Assembly (NCBI GenBank): GCA_023416695.1
Contig: JAEZGY010000036.1
Location: forward strand, 38,699 to 102,698
DNA: 64,000 bases
DNA from: Bacillota bacterium
GTDB taxonomy: Bacteria > Bacillota > Clostridia > Lachnospirales > Lachnospiraceae
Direction: 5' to 3'
The position numbers and the translations under genes were made by a program. The first letter of the stretch is position 1; each line of letters begins with the position of its first letter. The notes below the pieces were generated by a model. It saw nothing but the letters and a program-made list of their open reading frames with translations. It made no database searches and was not told where the DNA came from. Shown here piece by piece: positions 16,657 through 25,681 of this stretch.

Positions 16657-18741
16657 CTATTTTTTTGATCCCACTTCTTTATAACCAAAACCCATGGACG
16701 TCTGACAGATTATTTTATCAAAAATCATAAACATAGACGGTAATACTAGAAGTACTACAACCATACTGATTAATGCACCTCTTGCCATTAATGTACAGAG
16801 AGAACCGATCATATCTATGTCTGAATAGATACCTACACCTATGGTGGTAGCAAAGAAGCTTAGAGCACTGACCACAATGGATTTAAAGGAAGTTCCATGA
16901 GCTATGGTAATAGAATCCAACTTACTAGCACCTTTACCACGTTCCTTTTGATATCTGGTAGTCATCAGTATTGCATAATTTACTGTTGATCCTAGTTGTA
17001 TTGTTCCAATTACCACGGAAGCAATGAAAGGAATCTCCGTACCCGTCCAATAAGGAATGCCCATATTTACAAAGATGGCAAATTCAATGACGCAGACAAG
17101 AATAATTGGAATGGAAATGGATTTAAACAGCACTAAGATGATTAAGAAAATAATGACAATACTAATGATACTAACCAGTTTGAAGTCGTTATCGGTGATT
17201 TTTATCAAATCTACCGTACAAGGTGCCTCTCCAACTAACATAGCCTTAGTATCATAAGATTTAATTATTTTATTGATGGTATCGCACTGTTTTGTCATTT
17301 CATCCGTAGCCACCTTAAACTCTGAGTTAACAAGGAACAACTCCCATTGATCATTCTTCAACATACTAGTAATAGAAGATGGCCACATACTCTCCGGTAT
17401 GCTAGGTCCTATGACAGATTCTAGCCCTAAGGCCCACTTTACTCCATCTACCTGGTCAAGTTCATTAAGCAAATTAGAAACCTTATTTGCACCCAAATTT
17501 GAACTTACCAACACCATATGAGTAGCATTCATATTGAAGTCCTCTCTTAACTTATCATTTGCCATGATACTCGGTAGATCTTTTGGTAAGGTGGAATCTA
17601 GATCATAATAAACTCTGGTATGGTTATTACTATAAATTGCCGGAAATAATAAAACTAAAAATGCAATCGCAACCAATAGGTAGTGCTTAGTTGTAAATTT
17701 GGTTAATCCCTTCCATTGTGGAAGGATTGATCTGTGCCTTTTTTTCTCAAGTCCTTTATCAAAGACTAGAATCATGGAAGGTAAAATAGTAAGGCAACTT
17801 ATCACACCAAAAAAAACCCCTTTAGCCATAACAATGCCAAGATCTAAACCTAAGGTAAAACTCATAAAGCAAAGTGCTAGAAAGCCAGCTGCTGTTGTTA
17901 GTGAGCTACCAAAGATCGCTGTAAACGTATTGGTAATGGCATGAGACATGGCTCTCTCTTTATCCTCATGAAACCTAAGTTTCTGTTCTTCATAACTATG
18001 CCATAGGAAAATAGAGTAATCCATGGTAACACCTAATTGAAGCACTGCAGTTAACGCTTGGGTAACATAAGATATTTCTCCTTTAAATATATTGGTTCCT
18101 AGATTATAGATAATAGCCATTCCAATACTTGATAGAAATAAAATTGGGATCAAAAAAGAATCCATTGTCAAACTTAATACAATGATTGACATAAGTATTG
18201 CAATGCCTACATAGATTGGCACCTCCGTCTCTACCAAATTTTTTGTATCAGTAACCACTGCAGACATACCACTTAAAAAACACCTCTCATCTGCTATGTG
18301 ACGAATCTGACTGACAGCATCCATCGTCTCATCTGCTGATGTAGTAGTGTCAAATATGATTGCCATCAAAGTGGAGCTATCCTTATTAAAGGCCTTGTAA
18401 ATATTATCTGGTAATACACTCATGGGAATTGATAAATCAGCAAGAGAATCGTACCAAATAACCTTTGCCACATGGTCCACTTCTTGAATCTTTATCTTTA
18501 AAATAGCCACATCCTTATTCTCCATACCATCCACTACAAACATGGAAAATGCTCCCGTTCCGAACTCTTTCACCAGTATATCTTGACCTTTCATGGTTTC
18601 AATATCACTGGGCAAATAAGAAAGTAAGTCGTAATTGATCCGTGTTGAAACCATACCAATAAAAGATGGAATAAGAAGCACTATACCTATGATAAGGATA
18701 AGCACCCTATGTCTGACCACTGCCTTACTAAATTTCTTCAT
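16657..18741 (-). CDS. MMPL/RND-superfamily exporter
   Basis: A 694-residue pump of the MMPL (YdfJ-like) family, normal length. It has two halves, each with one N-terminal helix, an extracytoplasmic loop (about 35-165 and 375-500) and a five-helix bundle; motifs include QLGVTMDYSIFLWHSYEEQ and IQLGSTVNYAILMTTRYQKE. The first half's Asp in the MDY motif is the usual proton-relay residue; the second half has VNY instead. It is probably an exporter of lipid-like or hydrophobic compounds. It is expressed from the operator-covered promoter at 18821-18849, divergent from the TetR gene at 19010, and is followed by its lipoprotein partner. Confidence 0.9.
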   Translation of the reverse strand: MKKFSKAVVRHRVLILIIGIVLLIPSFIGMVSTRINYDLLSYLPSDIETMKGQDILVKEFGTGAFSMFVVDGMENKDVAILKIKIQEVDHVAKVIWYDSLADLSIPMSVLPDNIYKAFNKDSSTLMAIIFDTTTSADETMDAVSQIRHIADERCFLSGMSAVVTDTKNLVETEVPIYVGIAILMSIIVLSLTMDSFLIPILFLSSIGMAIIYNLGTNIFKGEISYVTQALTAVLQLGVTMDYSIFLWHSYEEQKLRFHEDKERAMSHAITNTFTAIFGSSLTTAAGFLALCFMSFTLGLDLGIVMAKGVFFGVISCLTILPSMILVFDKGLEKKRHRSILPQWKGLTKFTTKHYLLVAIAFLVLLFPAIYSNNHTRVYYDLDSTLPKDLPSIMANDKLREDFNMNATHMVLVSSNLGANKVSNLLNELDQVDGVKWALGLESVIGPSIPESMWPSSITSMLKNDQWELFLVNSEFKVATDEMTKQCDTINKIIKSYDTKAMLVGEAPCTVDLIKITDNDFKLVSIISIVIIFLIILVLFKSISIPIILVCVIEFAIFVNMGIPYWTGTEIPFIASVVIGTIQLGSTVNYAILMTTRYQKERGKGASKLDSITIAHGTSFKSIVVSALSFFATTIGVGIYSDIDMIGSLCTLMARGALISMVVVLLVLPSMFMIFDKIICQTSMGFGYKEVGSKK

Positions 18742-18790
18742 ATAAGCTCCTCTCTAATATGTAATTTTGTTACTGTAATGATATTACAAT

Positions 18791-18803
18791 TGACCGTTGG
18801 TCA
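18791..18803. promoter_or_regulatory. TetR operator 1 (palindrome TGACC-GTT-GGTCA)
   Basis: Perfect 5-bp inverted repeat with a 3-base spacer, downstream of the MMPL transcription start. The same half-sites occur at 18836-18848. Centres are 45 bases apart, which places the two sites on roughly the same helical face. Confidence 0.75.
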
Positions 18804-18820
18804 TTATTTATGTTAAACTT

Positions 18821-18849
18821 GTTATAGCACATAAATGACCAATGGTCAA
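18821..18849 (-). promoter_or_regulatory. Promoter of the MMPL operon, overlapped by operator
   Basis: On the minus strand TTGACC (18844-18849), 17 bases, TATAAC (18821-18826). The -35 hexamer lies inside operator 2, so a bound repressor would block RNA polymerase. Confidence 0.7.
18836..18848. promoter_or_regulatory. TetR operator 2 (palindrome TGACC-AAT-GGTCA)
   Basis: Same half-sites as operator 1, with spacer AAT. It overlaps the -35 of the MMPL promoter. Confidence 0.75.
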
Positions 18850-18920
18850 TTATTAATTTAAGCTAAATTTCGTTTTATTTCTCCAATATTACAATCCCAC
18901 TAAAACATTAACTATGCATG

Positions 18921-18950
18921 TTGACACATAGTTACAGGAAACAATATAAT
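18921..18950 (+). promoter_or_regulatory. Promoter of the tetR-like gene
   Basis: TTGACA (18921-18926), 18 bases, TATAAT (18945-18950). It lies outside both palindromes, so autorepression is not obvious. Confidence 0.7.
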
Positions 18951-19009
18951 TAGTGTTAGTGATAGAGGTAACGTCGTAGTTATTTAACGATTGCTATTAG
19001 GAGGGAAAC

Positions 19010-19606
19010 ATGGATAAATTAAATGCCAAAAAGAAATTAAAGTCTGATAATTTGCTTAATACTGCATTTGAGTTATTTACCTCAAAGGGAATCAGTAAAA
19101 CCTCCATTGCAGATATTGTGAATAAGGCGGGAGTGGCCAAAGGAACCTTTTATTTATATTTCAAAGATAAATATGATTTAAGAAATAAGTTAATTAGCCA
19201 TAAATCTAGTCAGCTTTTTGAATCTGCAAGCGCAGCTCTAGCTAAGAGCGGTATTACCGATTTTGATGAATCTTTTATCTTTTTAATTGACCACATTATT
19301 GACGATTTAGATAAAAACCACTCTTTATTAAACTTTATTAGTAAAAACTTAAGCTGGGGGATCTTCAAAAATGCTTTGATTACTCCTAGTGAGGATTCTG
19401 TTGATTTTTACAATGTATACATTCAATTATTAAAAAGCTCACCATACAAGTTCAGAGAACCAGAATTAATGATTTTTATGATTGTTGAATTAGTAAGCTC
19501 CACCTGCTATAGTACGATTCTCTACAATGAGCCAGTTTCTATAACAGAACTAAAGCCTTATCTAAATGAAGCGGTTTTAAGAATTATTAATATGTATAAG
19601 GTATAA
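19010..19606 (+). CDS. TetR-family repressor of the MMPL operon
   Basis: A 198-residue regulator with an N-terminal TetR helix-turn-helix (AFELFTSKGISKTSIADIVN, then KAGVAKGTFYLYFKDKYDL) and a C-terminal ligand-binding helical domain without recognisable ligand motif. Ribosome site AGGAGGG at 18999-19005. It is divergent from the MMPL pump, and the intergenic region holds two perfect palindromes on the pump promoter. This is the classic arrangement of a local repressor released by the pump substrate. The specific inducer cannot be inferred. Confidence 0.9.
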   Translation: MDKLNAKKKLKSDNLLNTAFELFTSKGISKTSIADIVNKAGVAKGTFYLYFKDKYDLRNKLISHKSSQLFESASAALAKSGITDFDESFIFLIDHIIDDLDKNHSLLNFISKNLSWGIFKNALITPSEDSVDFYNVYIQLLKSSPYKFREPELMIFMIVELVSSTCYSTILYNEPVSITELKPYLNEAVLRIINMYKV

Positions 19607-19607
19607 A

Positions 19608-19639
19608 AAAGGCTGTGGTAAAATACTACCACAGCCTTT
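19608..19639. terminator. Bidirectional terminator between tetR and serS
   Basis: Perfect 13-bp stem AAAGGCTGTGGTA / TACCACAGCCTTT with a 6-base loop, A-run on the left and T-rich on the right, between two convergent genes. Confidence 0.85.
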
Positions 19640-19653
19640 CTAGTTTGTTTTTA

Positions 19654-20934
19654 TTATGGTTCAATTACAGCCTTACCGCCCATGTATGGACGAAGGGCTT
19701 CAGGAATACGGATACTTCCATCTTCATTTAAGTTATTCTCGAGGAATGCAATTAACATTCTTGGAGGAGCAACTACTGTATTATTTAAGGTATGGGCAAA
19801 GTACTTACCGCCCTCTCCTACAACTCTTATCTTTAATCTTCTAGCCTGAGCATCTCCTAAGTTAGAGCAGCTACCCACTTCGAAGTATTTATTCTGTCTT
19901 GGAGACCATGCCTCCACATCGATAGATTTCACTTTAAGATCTGCTAGGTCACCAGAGCAGCATTCTAATGTTCTTACAGGAACATCAAGACTTCTAAATA
20001 AATCTACGGTGTTCTGCCAAAGTCTATCAAACCAAATTGGACTTTCTTCTGGCTTACATACAACGATCATTTCCTGCTTTTCAAACTGGTGAATACGGTA
20101 AACTCCTCTTTCCTCTATACCATGAGCACCCTTTTCTTTTCTAAAGCAAGGGGAATAACTAGTTAAGGTATGAGGAAGAGTATCCTCTTGTACTATAGTA
20201 TCAATGTATTTACCAATCATAGAATGCTCGGAGGTACCAATTAGATATAAGTCTTCCCCTTCGATTTTATACATCATGGCATCCATTTCTGCAAAGCTCA
20301 TAACACCAGTCACTACGTCACTACGAATCATAAATGGTGGTACACAGTAGGTAAAACCACGATCAATCATAAAATCTCTAGCATAAGAAATCACAGCAGA
20401 GTGAAGTCTTGCAATGTCACCCATAAGGTAATAGAAACCATTACCTGCAACCTTTCTAGCAGCATCTAGGTCAATTCCACGTAGTTTTTCCATAATCTCT
20501 GTATGATATGGTATTTCGAAATCTGGAACGACTGGTTCACCATAGCGTTTTACTTCCACGTTCTCACTATCATCCTTACCAATTGGAACACTCGGATCAA
20601 TAATATTTGGAAGTGTCATCATAATGGTCTTAATCTTCTCTGCCAGCTCTGCTTCCTTCTTCTCTAGCTCGGCAAGACGGTCAGACTCTTCCGTAACCTT
20701 CTTTTTCAGTTCCTCTGCTTCTTCCTTCTTACCCTGAGCAAAAAGACCACCAATCTGCTTACTGATTGCATTTCTATCTGCACGTAATGAATCTGCCTCT
20801 TGCTTTGCATTTCTGCTTTCCAAATCTAAGGCAATCACTTCATCTACAAGCGGAAGTTTGTTGTCCTGAAATTTATTACGAATGTTTTGCTTAACAATCT
20901 CGGGATTTTCCCTGACAAATTTTATATCTAACAT
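19654..20934 (-). CDS. serS: Seryl-tRNA synthetase
   Basis: A 426-residue class II synthetase that charges tRNA-Ser. Residues 1-110 form the long antiparallel coiled-coil arm (LDIKFVRENPEIVKQNI; KKEEAEELKKKVTEESDRL). The catalytic domain has motif 2 FRKEKGAHGIEERGVYRIHQ and motif 3 LNNTVVAPPRMLIAFLENN. Both motifs deviate from common bacterial SerRS wording (for example GSAGKDTRG and LNGSGLAVGRT), so this may be a divergent subgroup or a second serS copy. Ribosome site TTGGAGGAGATATC. It is the last gene of the probable operon that begins with the response regulator; asnB ends 29 bases upstream. No T-box precedes it. Confidence 0.9.
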   Translation of the reverse strand: MLDIKFVRENPEIVKQNIRNKFQDNKLPLVDEVIALDLESRNAKQEADSLRADRNAISKQIGGLFAQGKKEEAEELKKKVTEESDRLAELEKKEAELAEKIKTIMMTLPNIIDPSVPIGKDDSENVEVKRYGEPVVPDFEIPYHTEIMEKLRGIDLDAARKVAGNGFYYLMGDIARLHSAVISYARDFMIDRGFTYCVPPFMIRSDVVTGVMSFAEMDAMMYKIEGEDLYLIGTSEHSMIGKYIDTIVQEDTLPHTLTSYSPCFRKEKGAHGIEERGVYRIHQFEKQEMIVVCKPEESPIWFDRLWQNTVDLFRSLDVPVRTLECCSGDLADLKVKSIDVEAWSPRQNKYFEVGSCSNLGDAQARRLKIRVVGEGGKYFAHTLNNTVVAPPRMLIAFLENNLNEDGSIRIPEALRPYMGGKAVIEP

Positions 20935-20963
20935 GATATCTCCTCCAACTTTATCTCAACAGC

Positions 20964-22850
20964 CTATTGTTCAGCCTTAAGTTCTTTTAATCCTGAATGC
21001 TTAGAGTCAATTCCACCCTCTTCAAAGTAGACATTGTACCATACAAGGAATACATAAATAAGCCAAATACGACGATAATTATCCTTCTTACCTGACTTAT
21101 GCTCTTCTAGCATCTGTAATAACTTCGTTCTATGGAAGTACTTACCAGCAACTTCACTAGAGAAAGCTTTCTTTACCTCATTATAGTATTTGTCTTCTTT
21201 TAACCAAAGAGCCATAGGAATTGGGAAGCCCAGTTTCTTTTTCTCTGCCGTTTGTTTTGGCAACTCCTTATATGCTACCTTACGGAAGATATACTTGGTT
21301 GCATTCTTGGTTACCTTATATTTTGGTGGAACCTTCTTCGCTACACTAAATACCTTGCGATCAAGGAATGGCACGCGAACTTCCACAGAGTTTGCCATAC
21401 TCATCTTATCTGCTTTAAGAAGAATATCTCCTGGAAGCCAGCATTTCATATCAATGTACTGCATCTTACCAAGATCATCTAACGCTTCTGCTTCTTTATA
21501 GTACTTCTTCACATAATCATATGGGGATGGTGCTCCTACTGGACACTTTAAGATAGCCTCTCTGTCCTTCTTAGAATACACATTGGCATTTCCAATAAAG
21601 GTCTCTTCAATCGGTTTACAGCCACGAATAATAAAACTCTTACCCTTTACATTTGGTAAATGAGTTGCTAATGCACCTAAAGGCTTCTTAATAAACTTAG
21701 GAACCTTCTTCCAACCTTTTAAATCCCAGGTCTCATGGTAAATGTTATAGCCACCAAAGAATTCATCCGCACCTTCGCCTGACCAAGCAACCTTTAGTCT
21801 CTTTCTAGCTTCCTGATTTACAAAATAAAGTGCTACACTGGCAGCATCTCCTAAAGGCTCGTCCATATAATACATAACAGAAGGCACGATATCCCAATAC
21901 TCTTCTGTAGAAATTACCTTGCTATAATTCTCTACACCAATTAATTTAGACAAATTACGTGCATAGCTAATCTCATTAAATTTGCTCTTTTCATCTAAAA
22001 AGCCAACCGTAAAGGTCTTGCACTCTCCAAGTCCTTTCGCTACATAACTGGAATCCACTCCACTGGATAAGAAGGAACCAACCTCCACATCACTAATCTT
22101 ATGAACCTCCATAGAATCCTTTAAGGCTGCTTTGATCTCAGATTCAAGGGCTTCCTCAGATACATTCTCATCTGGAGTAAACATAGGATTATAGTATTGC
22201 TTTACAGTTAATTTCTTATCTTTCCATAAAAGATAGTGGCCTGGCTCTAATTTATAGATTCCTTTAAAGAAGGTCTCTGGAAGAACAGAGTACTGGAAGC
22301 TTAAATACTGCTCTAGGGCCTCCTCATTGACAGTTCTTTGATAAAGTGGATATTCCAAGATACTTTTTATTTCAGAGGCAAATACTAAGGTATCCTCAAC
22401 TACAGCATAGTAAAATGGTTTAATACCAAAGAAATCCCTAGCAGCAAAAAACGTTTCCTGTTTTTCATCCCAAATACCGAAAGCAAACATACCACGAAGC
22501 TTACTAAGTAGCTTTACCCCGTATTCTTCATAGCCGTGAACCAAAACTTCCGTATCTGCAAGATTTGCAAAGGTATGACCAAGCTCAGTAAGCTCTTCTC
22601 TTAGTTTTGGAAAGTTATATATCTCGCCATTAAATACAATTGTTACATCCTTATTCTCATTTTGCATAGGCTGTGCACCATGATCTAGATCAATAATACT
22701 AAGACGTTGAAAGCCTAAAGCAGCCTTATCATCTATATAATGTTTTGCATCATCTGGACCACGATGATAAATCTTCTTCATCATATTGGATAACACTTGT
22801 TCTCTGTTATATCCTTTCGTAGTACCGATTATTCCACAAATTCCACACAT
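20964..22850 (-). CDS. asnB: Glutamine-dependent asparagine synthetase / amidotransferase
   Basis: A 628-residue class II glutamine amidotransferase. MCGICGIIG gives the N-terminal catalytic Cys2, and RGPDD and the glutaminase fold follow. The synthetase half begins near 215 and has the PP-loop SSGVDSSYVAKG and WSGEGADEFFGGY. It normally converts aspartate, ATP and glutamine to asparagine. In Bacillus subtilis an AsnB and in corynebacteria the homologue LtsA affect amidation of diaminopimelate in peptidoglycan. Placement between an envelope-type two-component system, a lipoprotein and serS keeps both roles possible. The gap to the upstream lipoprotein gene is 26 bases. Confidence 0.93.
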   Translation of the reverse strand: MCGICGIIGTTKGYNREQVLSNMMKKIYHRGPDDAKHYIDDKAALGFQRLSIIDLDHGAQPMQNENKDVTIVFNGEIYNFPKLREELTELGHTFANLADTEVLVHGYEEYGVKLLSKLRGMFAFGIWDEKQETFFAARDFFGIKPFYYAVVEDTLVFASEIKSILEYPLYQRTVNEEALEQYLSFQYSVLPETFFKGIYKLEPGHYLLWKDKKLTVKQYYNPMFTPDENVSEEALESEIKAALKDSMEVHKISDVEVGSFLSSGVDSSYVAKGLGECKTFTVGFLDEKSKFNEISYARNLSKLIGVENYSKVISTEEYWDIVPSVMYYMDEPLGDAASVALYFVNQEARKRLKVAWSGEGADEFFGGYNIYHETWDLKGWKKVPKFIKKPLGALATHLPNVKGKSFIIRGCKPIEETFIGNANVYSKKDREAILKCPVGAPSPYDYVKKYYKEAEALDDLGKMQYIDMKCWLPGDILLKADKMSMANSVEVRVPFLDRKVFSVAKKVPPKYKVTKNATKYIFRKVAYKELPKQTAEKKKLGFPIPMALWLKEDKYYNEVKKAFSSEVAGKYFHRTKLLQMLEEHKSGKKDNYRRIWLIYVFLVWYNVYFEEGGIDSKHSGLKELKAEQ

Positions 22851-22876
22851 GTTCTATTACCATCCACTTTCTATTC

Positions 22877-24142
22877 TTACTCTTCTGCATCTTGGGTGTG
22901 TGATTTAAAGATATAAAGCCTAGTTACAAAGGTGTCCTTATAATTGGAAAAGAAGGAATAGTCCCTCATTTCTACCATTAGATTCTCCCCATTACTACTA
23001 AGCTCCATACCTACTACATCTTCAGCACCCTGATACATATACTTTAATTCTTTCTTTTCAACACTATACCGCACGATATCCCAAACCTTAGTATTAGAGG
23101 GCTCAGTATAGGTATCAGACACTTGACGAGTAGAAAAATATAATGTACTGCCGTCCTTTGACACCGCAAAATTACCAATTTCTCCTTTTATGTCGTTACA
23201 AATGGTAATCCAAGAAAAAGTATCAAAATTATACATTTTTATATCCTGATTTTTTCCTTGGACATAGATTCCTTCATTACCAAGCCAATAGTTATCATAA
23301 ATGGAGTCAACTTTATTAATCGTATACTGTACTGATGGATTAATTAAATTATATAGGTATACCCATTTGTCATTGCTAGAATATAACAAAATATCTCCAT
23401 TATCATTCATCTGAAGGCTATAATTGTACACCTTATTATTAAACTTCCAATCACTTAACTCAAAAAGCTCCTTAGACTCTTTGTTTACGACATCATAACA
23501 CTTAATACTATATACTCTTTCCTTGCCATATCTCCAATTATTATAATAGTAATCTTCGTCAAGTGCAACAACATGTTTCGGTTTCCCAATATATTTCCAA
23601 CCATATACCAGTTGATTTCCAACCTTTGACCAACAAAAAACAAGCTTAAAAAGAGATGGTGGTATTACTTCTGGATCATATTGGTTAATCAAAGTGTACT
23701 TATTATTTAAGTAGTCATAGAGCATGAGATAGCGTGCATCTGATACTCTTCTTTCAAAGAACATGTATGCCCCATTTTCAGAAACACCAAGAGGAATATC
23801 ATAGGGAGGCCACTCTTTTCCCTTTGTTGTGTCCGAAAACCCATACATAAAATCTACTTTATTTATAGAATTGGTATTATCCGTATTATTATACTGATTT
23901 AAAATGATTCGGTTTGCTTCTGTAGCACTCCACCAGGCTGTCCTACTCTTGGCTAATTCCTCATGTCCATAAGTACTGATATTATAGCAATAGTCATATA
24001 TTCTATCAATGTTTATAAACGATTGATCATTTTCATCCTCAGCTATACTATCTAGAATATATGTTTTTTTCTCATATCTGCTGCATCCTGTCAGTAAAAG
24101 TATCACTATGATACTTACTGACAATAACCTTTGTCGTTTCAT
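22877..24142 (-). CDS. Beta-propeller-like lipoprotein of unknown function
   Basis: A 421-residue lipoprotein: MKRQRLLSVSIIVILLLTGC carries the lipobox LLTGC. The ATG at 24142 is preferred over an upstream GTG because GGTGA lies at good distance. The mature part is rich in aromatic beta strands with repeated blades (NGAYMFFERRVSDARYLMLY; NDNGDILLYSSNDKWVYLYN; KDGSTLYFSTRQ; SNGENLMVEMRD), suggesting a TolB/WD-like propeller. It lies between the histidine kinase and asnB and probably sits on the outer face of the membrane, where it could inform the kinase. Family not recognised. Confidence 0.7.
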   Translation of the reverse strand: MKRQRLLSVSIIVILLLTGCSRYEKKTYILDSIAEDENDQSFINIDRIYDYCYNISTYGHEELAKSRTAWWSATEANRIILNQYNNTDNTNSINKVDFMYGFSDTTKGKEWPPYDIPLGVSENGAYMFFERRVSDARYLMLYDYLNNKYTLINQYDPEVIPPSLFKLVFCWSKVGNQLVYGWKYIGKPKHVVALDEDYYYNNWRYGKERVYSIKCYDVVNKESKELFELSDWKFNNKVYNYSLQMNDNGDILLYSSNDKWVYLYNLINPSVQYTINKVDSIYDNYWLGNEGIYVQGKNQDIKMYNFDTFSWITICNDIKGEIGNFAVSKDGSTLYFSTRQVSDTYTEPSNTKVWDIVRYSVEKKELKYMYQGAEDVVGMELSSNGENLMVEMRDYSFFSNYKDTFVTRLYIFKSHTQDAEE

Positions 24143-24181
24143 AATTATCACCCAACCATACTTTATCTATTAACAGAATTC

Positions 24182-25681
24182 TTAGCCTTTAAACCCTACA
24201 GAAAAACGAATCAAAAAGCATGTCTTCCCCTGCTTACTTACTACTTGAATATCTCCTTGATGCTCTCCCATGATTTGCAAACAGATAGAAAGCCCTAACC
24301 CAGAACTTCCTTTTTCCCTAGCTAACTGCTTGTCCACACGGTAAAATGGTTCAAATATATGAGTAGCTTCTTCCTTCGTTATTTCTTTTCCTTCATTGAT
24401 AATCGCAACTTCTATCCACTTACTTTTTTTGTCTAGGTTTATTTGTATGGTTTGAGGATTCATTCCATATTTAATCGCATTATCAATCACATTAACAAAA
24501 ACCTCTCTCACACGGTCCCTTAGTGCTCTAATGTAAATTGGTCTTTGCTCTTCAAACAGTATATGACTGCCATATCTCTTAGCCTTAAGTTCCATAGCCT
24601 CTGAAACATCTCTTAAAAGAGTATTTAATTCTACTGCTTCCCATACCTTTTGACCCTCGCCATTTGACATCTCTAAAAGCTGGATTACCATCTTATGAAG
24701 TCTTACACTTTCGTCTATGATATTTTGAATTCCCTTATGAAATAATACCTCATCCTCCACCCCATTATCCTTTAAAAGTTGGGCGTACCCATTAATAGTG
24801 GTGAGGGGAGTCTTTAACTCATGTGTTACATTATCATAGAACTCTTTTCTATTTTCCATTAGCTCATAAATCTGATTCTTGTCACTTTGTAGCTTCTCCA
24901 ATTGACTCTGCACGGTCTGTAGCATAATTCTATAGTTGTTTGTCAAATCACCTAGCTCATCCTTACGACTCGATTCTTTTAGAGAGAGATATCTCTTTTC
25001 GTCAAATCTTTCTGTATTTATATCATCGGAGACCTGGTTTGAGATACTAGCCAGCTGCCTAATTGGGTTTACTAATATTTGAATTACAAAGGTTACAATG
25101 ACAAAGGTTAATAAAAAAATAATAATGGAAATCTTTAGTATAGTGGATGCATGTTCCTTACCATCAATCAACATATCCGTATAATCCATGTAATACCGTA
25201 CAATACCAACATTACGCCCCGCAACATACACAGGCATGGAAAAATACACAACCATTGTGTTATCCGTATCCTTCAGTATTGTGTACGAAGCTTCCCCCGA
25301 CACTGCTTTTGTTAGATCATCTATTAACGAAGTATTAAACAAAGTATCACGAGATGATATTAATAGGGTACCATCTCTATTGTATAACGCAACATGCCGA
25401 TTTCCTACACCATATAAATCTGATATAATATTTATCGCTTGATCTTCAAAGCTATCCTCATTGTTATTGGCAGAGTTTAAAACAAGGGTCTGCCTAACAT
25501 ATACCATAGTAGTATCTCGCAAAATTCTACTATCTTTTCTAATCTGCGTCTCATTACGGTTATCCATTTGTTTATTCACAAAATAGGTAAGAGCTAGACA
25601 TCCAGAGACAAATGCTAAAAACAAAGCTACAAACGTTTTTGTGCGGATTCCCCACCATCTTTTATTCTTTTGCTGGAACAT
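24182..25681 (-). CDS. Sensor histidine kinase (PhoR/ResE-like)
   Basis: A 499-residue membrane kinase. The ATG at 25681 is chosen because GGAG lies upstream at suitable distance; the frame also opens at a TTG at 25699. TM1 is at about 12-34, an extracytoplasmic PAS/Cache-like sensor at about 35-165 (YGVGNRHVALYNRDGTLLIS; VVYFSMPVYVAGRNVGIVRY), TM2 at about 178-202, then HAMP. The HisKA box has His287 (THELKTPLTTINGY), followed by HATPase boxes NAIKYG and GSSGLGLSICLQI. It overlaps the response-regulator gene by 20 bases and would phosphorylate that protein. Confidence 0.93.
   Translation of the reverse strand: MFQQKNKRWWGIRTKTFVALFLAFVSGCLALTYFVNKQMDNRNETQIRKDSRILRDTTMVYVRQTLVLNSANNNEDSFEDQAINIISDLYGVGNRHVALYNRDGTLLISSRDTLFNTSLIDDLTKAVSGEASYTILKDTDNTMVVYFSMPVYVAGRNVGIVRYYMDYTDMLIDGKEHASTILKISIIIFLLTFVIVTFVIQILVNPIRQLASISNQVSDDINTERFDEKRYLSLKESSRKDELGDLTNNYRIMLQTVQSQLEKLQSDKNQIYELMENRKEFYDNVTHELKTPLTTINGYAQLLKDNGVEDEVLFHKGIQNIIDESVRLHKMVIQLLEMSNGEGQKVWEAVELNTLLRDVSEAMELKAKRYGSHILFEEQRPIYIRALRDRVREVFVNVIDNAIKYGMNPQTIQINLDKKSKWIEVAIINEGKEITKEEATHIFEPFYRVDKQLAREKGSSGLGLSICLQIMGEHQGDIQVVSKQGKTCFLIRFSVGFKG

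Noticed and set aside
20935..20963. T-box leader for serS
   Set aside because: The gap to asnB is only 29 bases, with no specifier or terminator hairpin.
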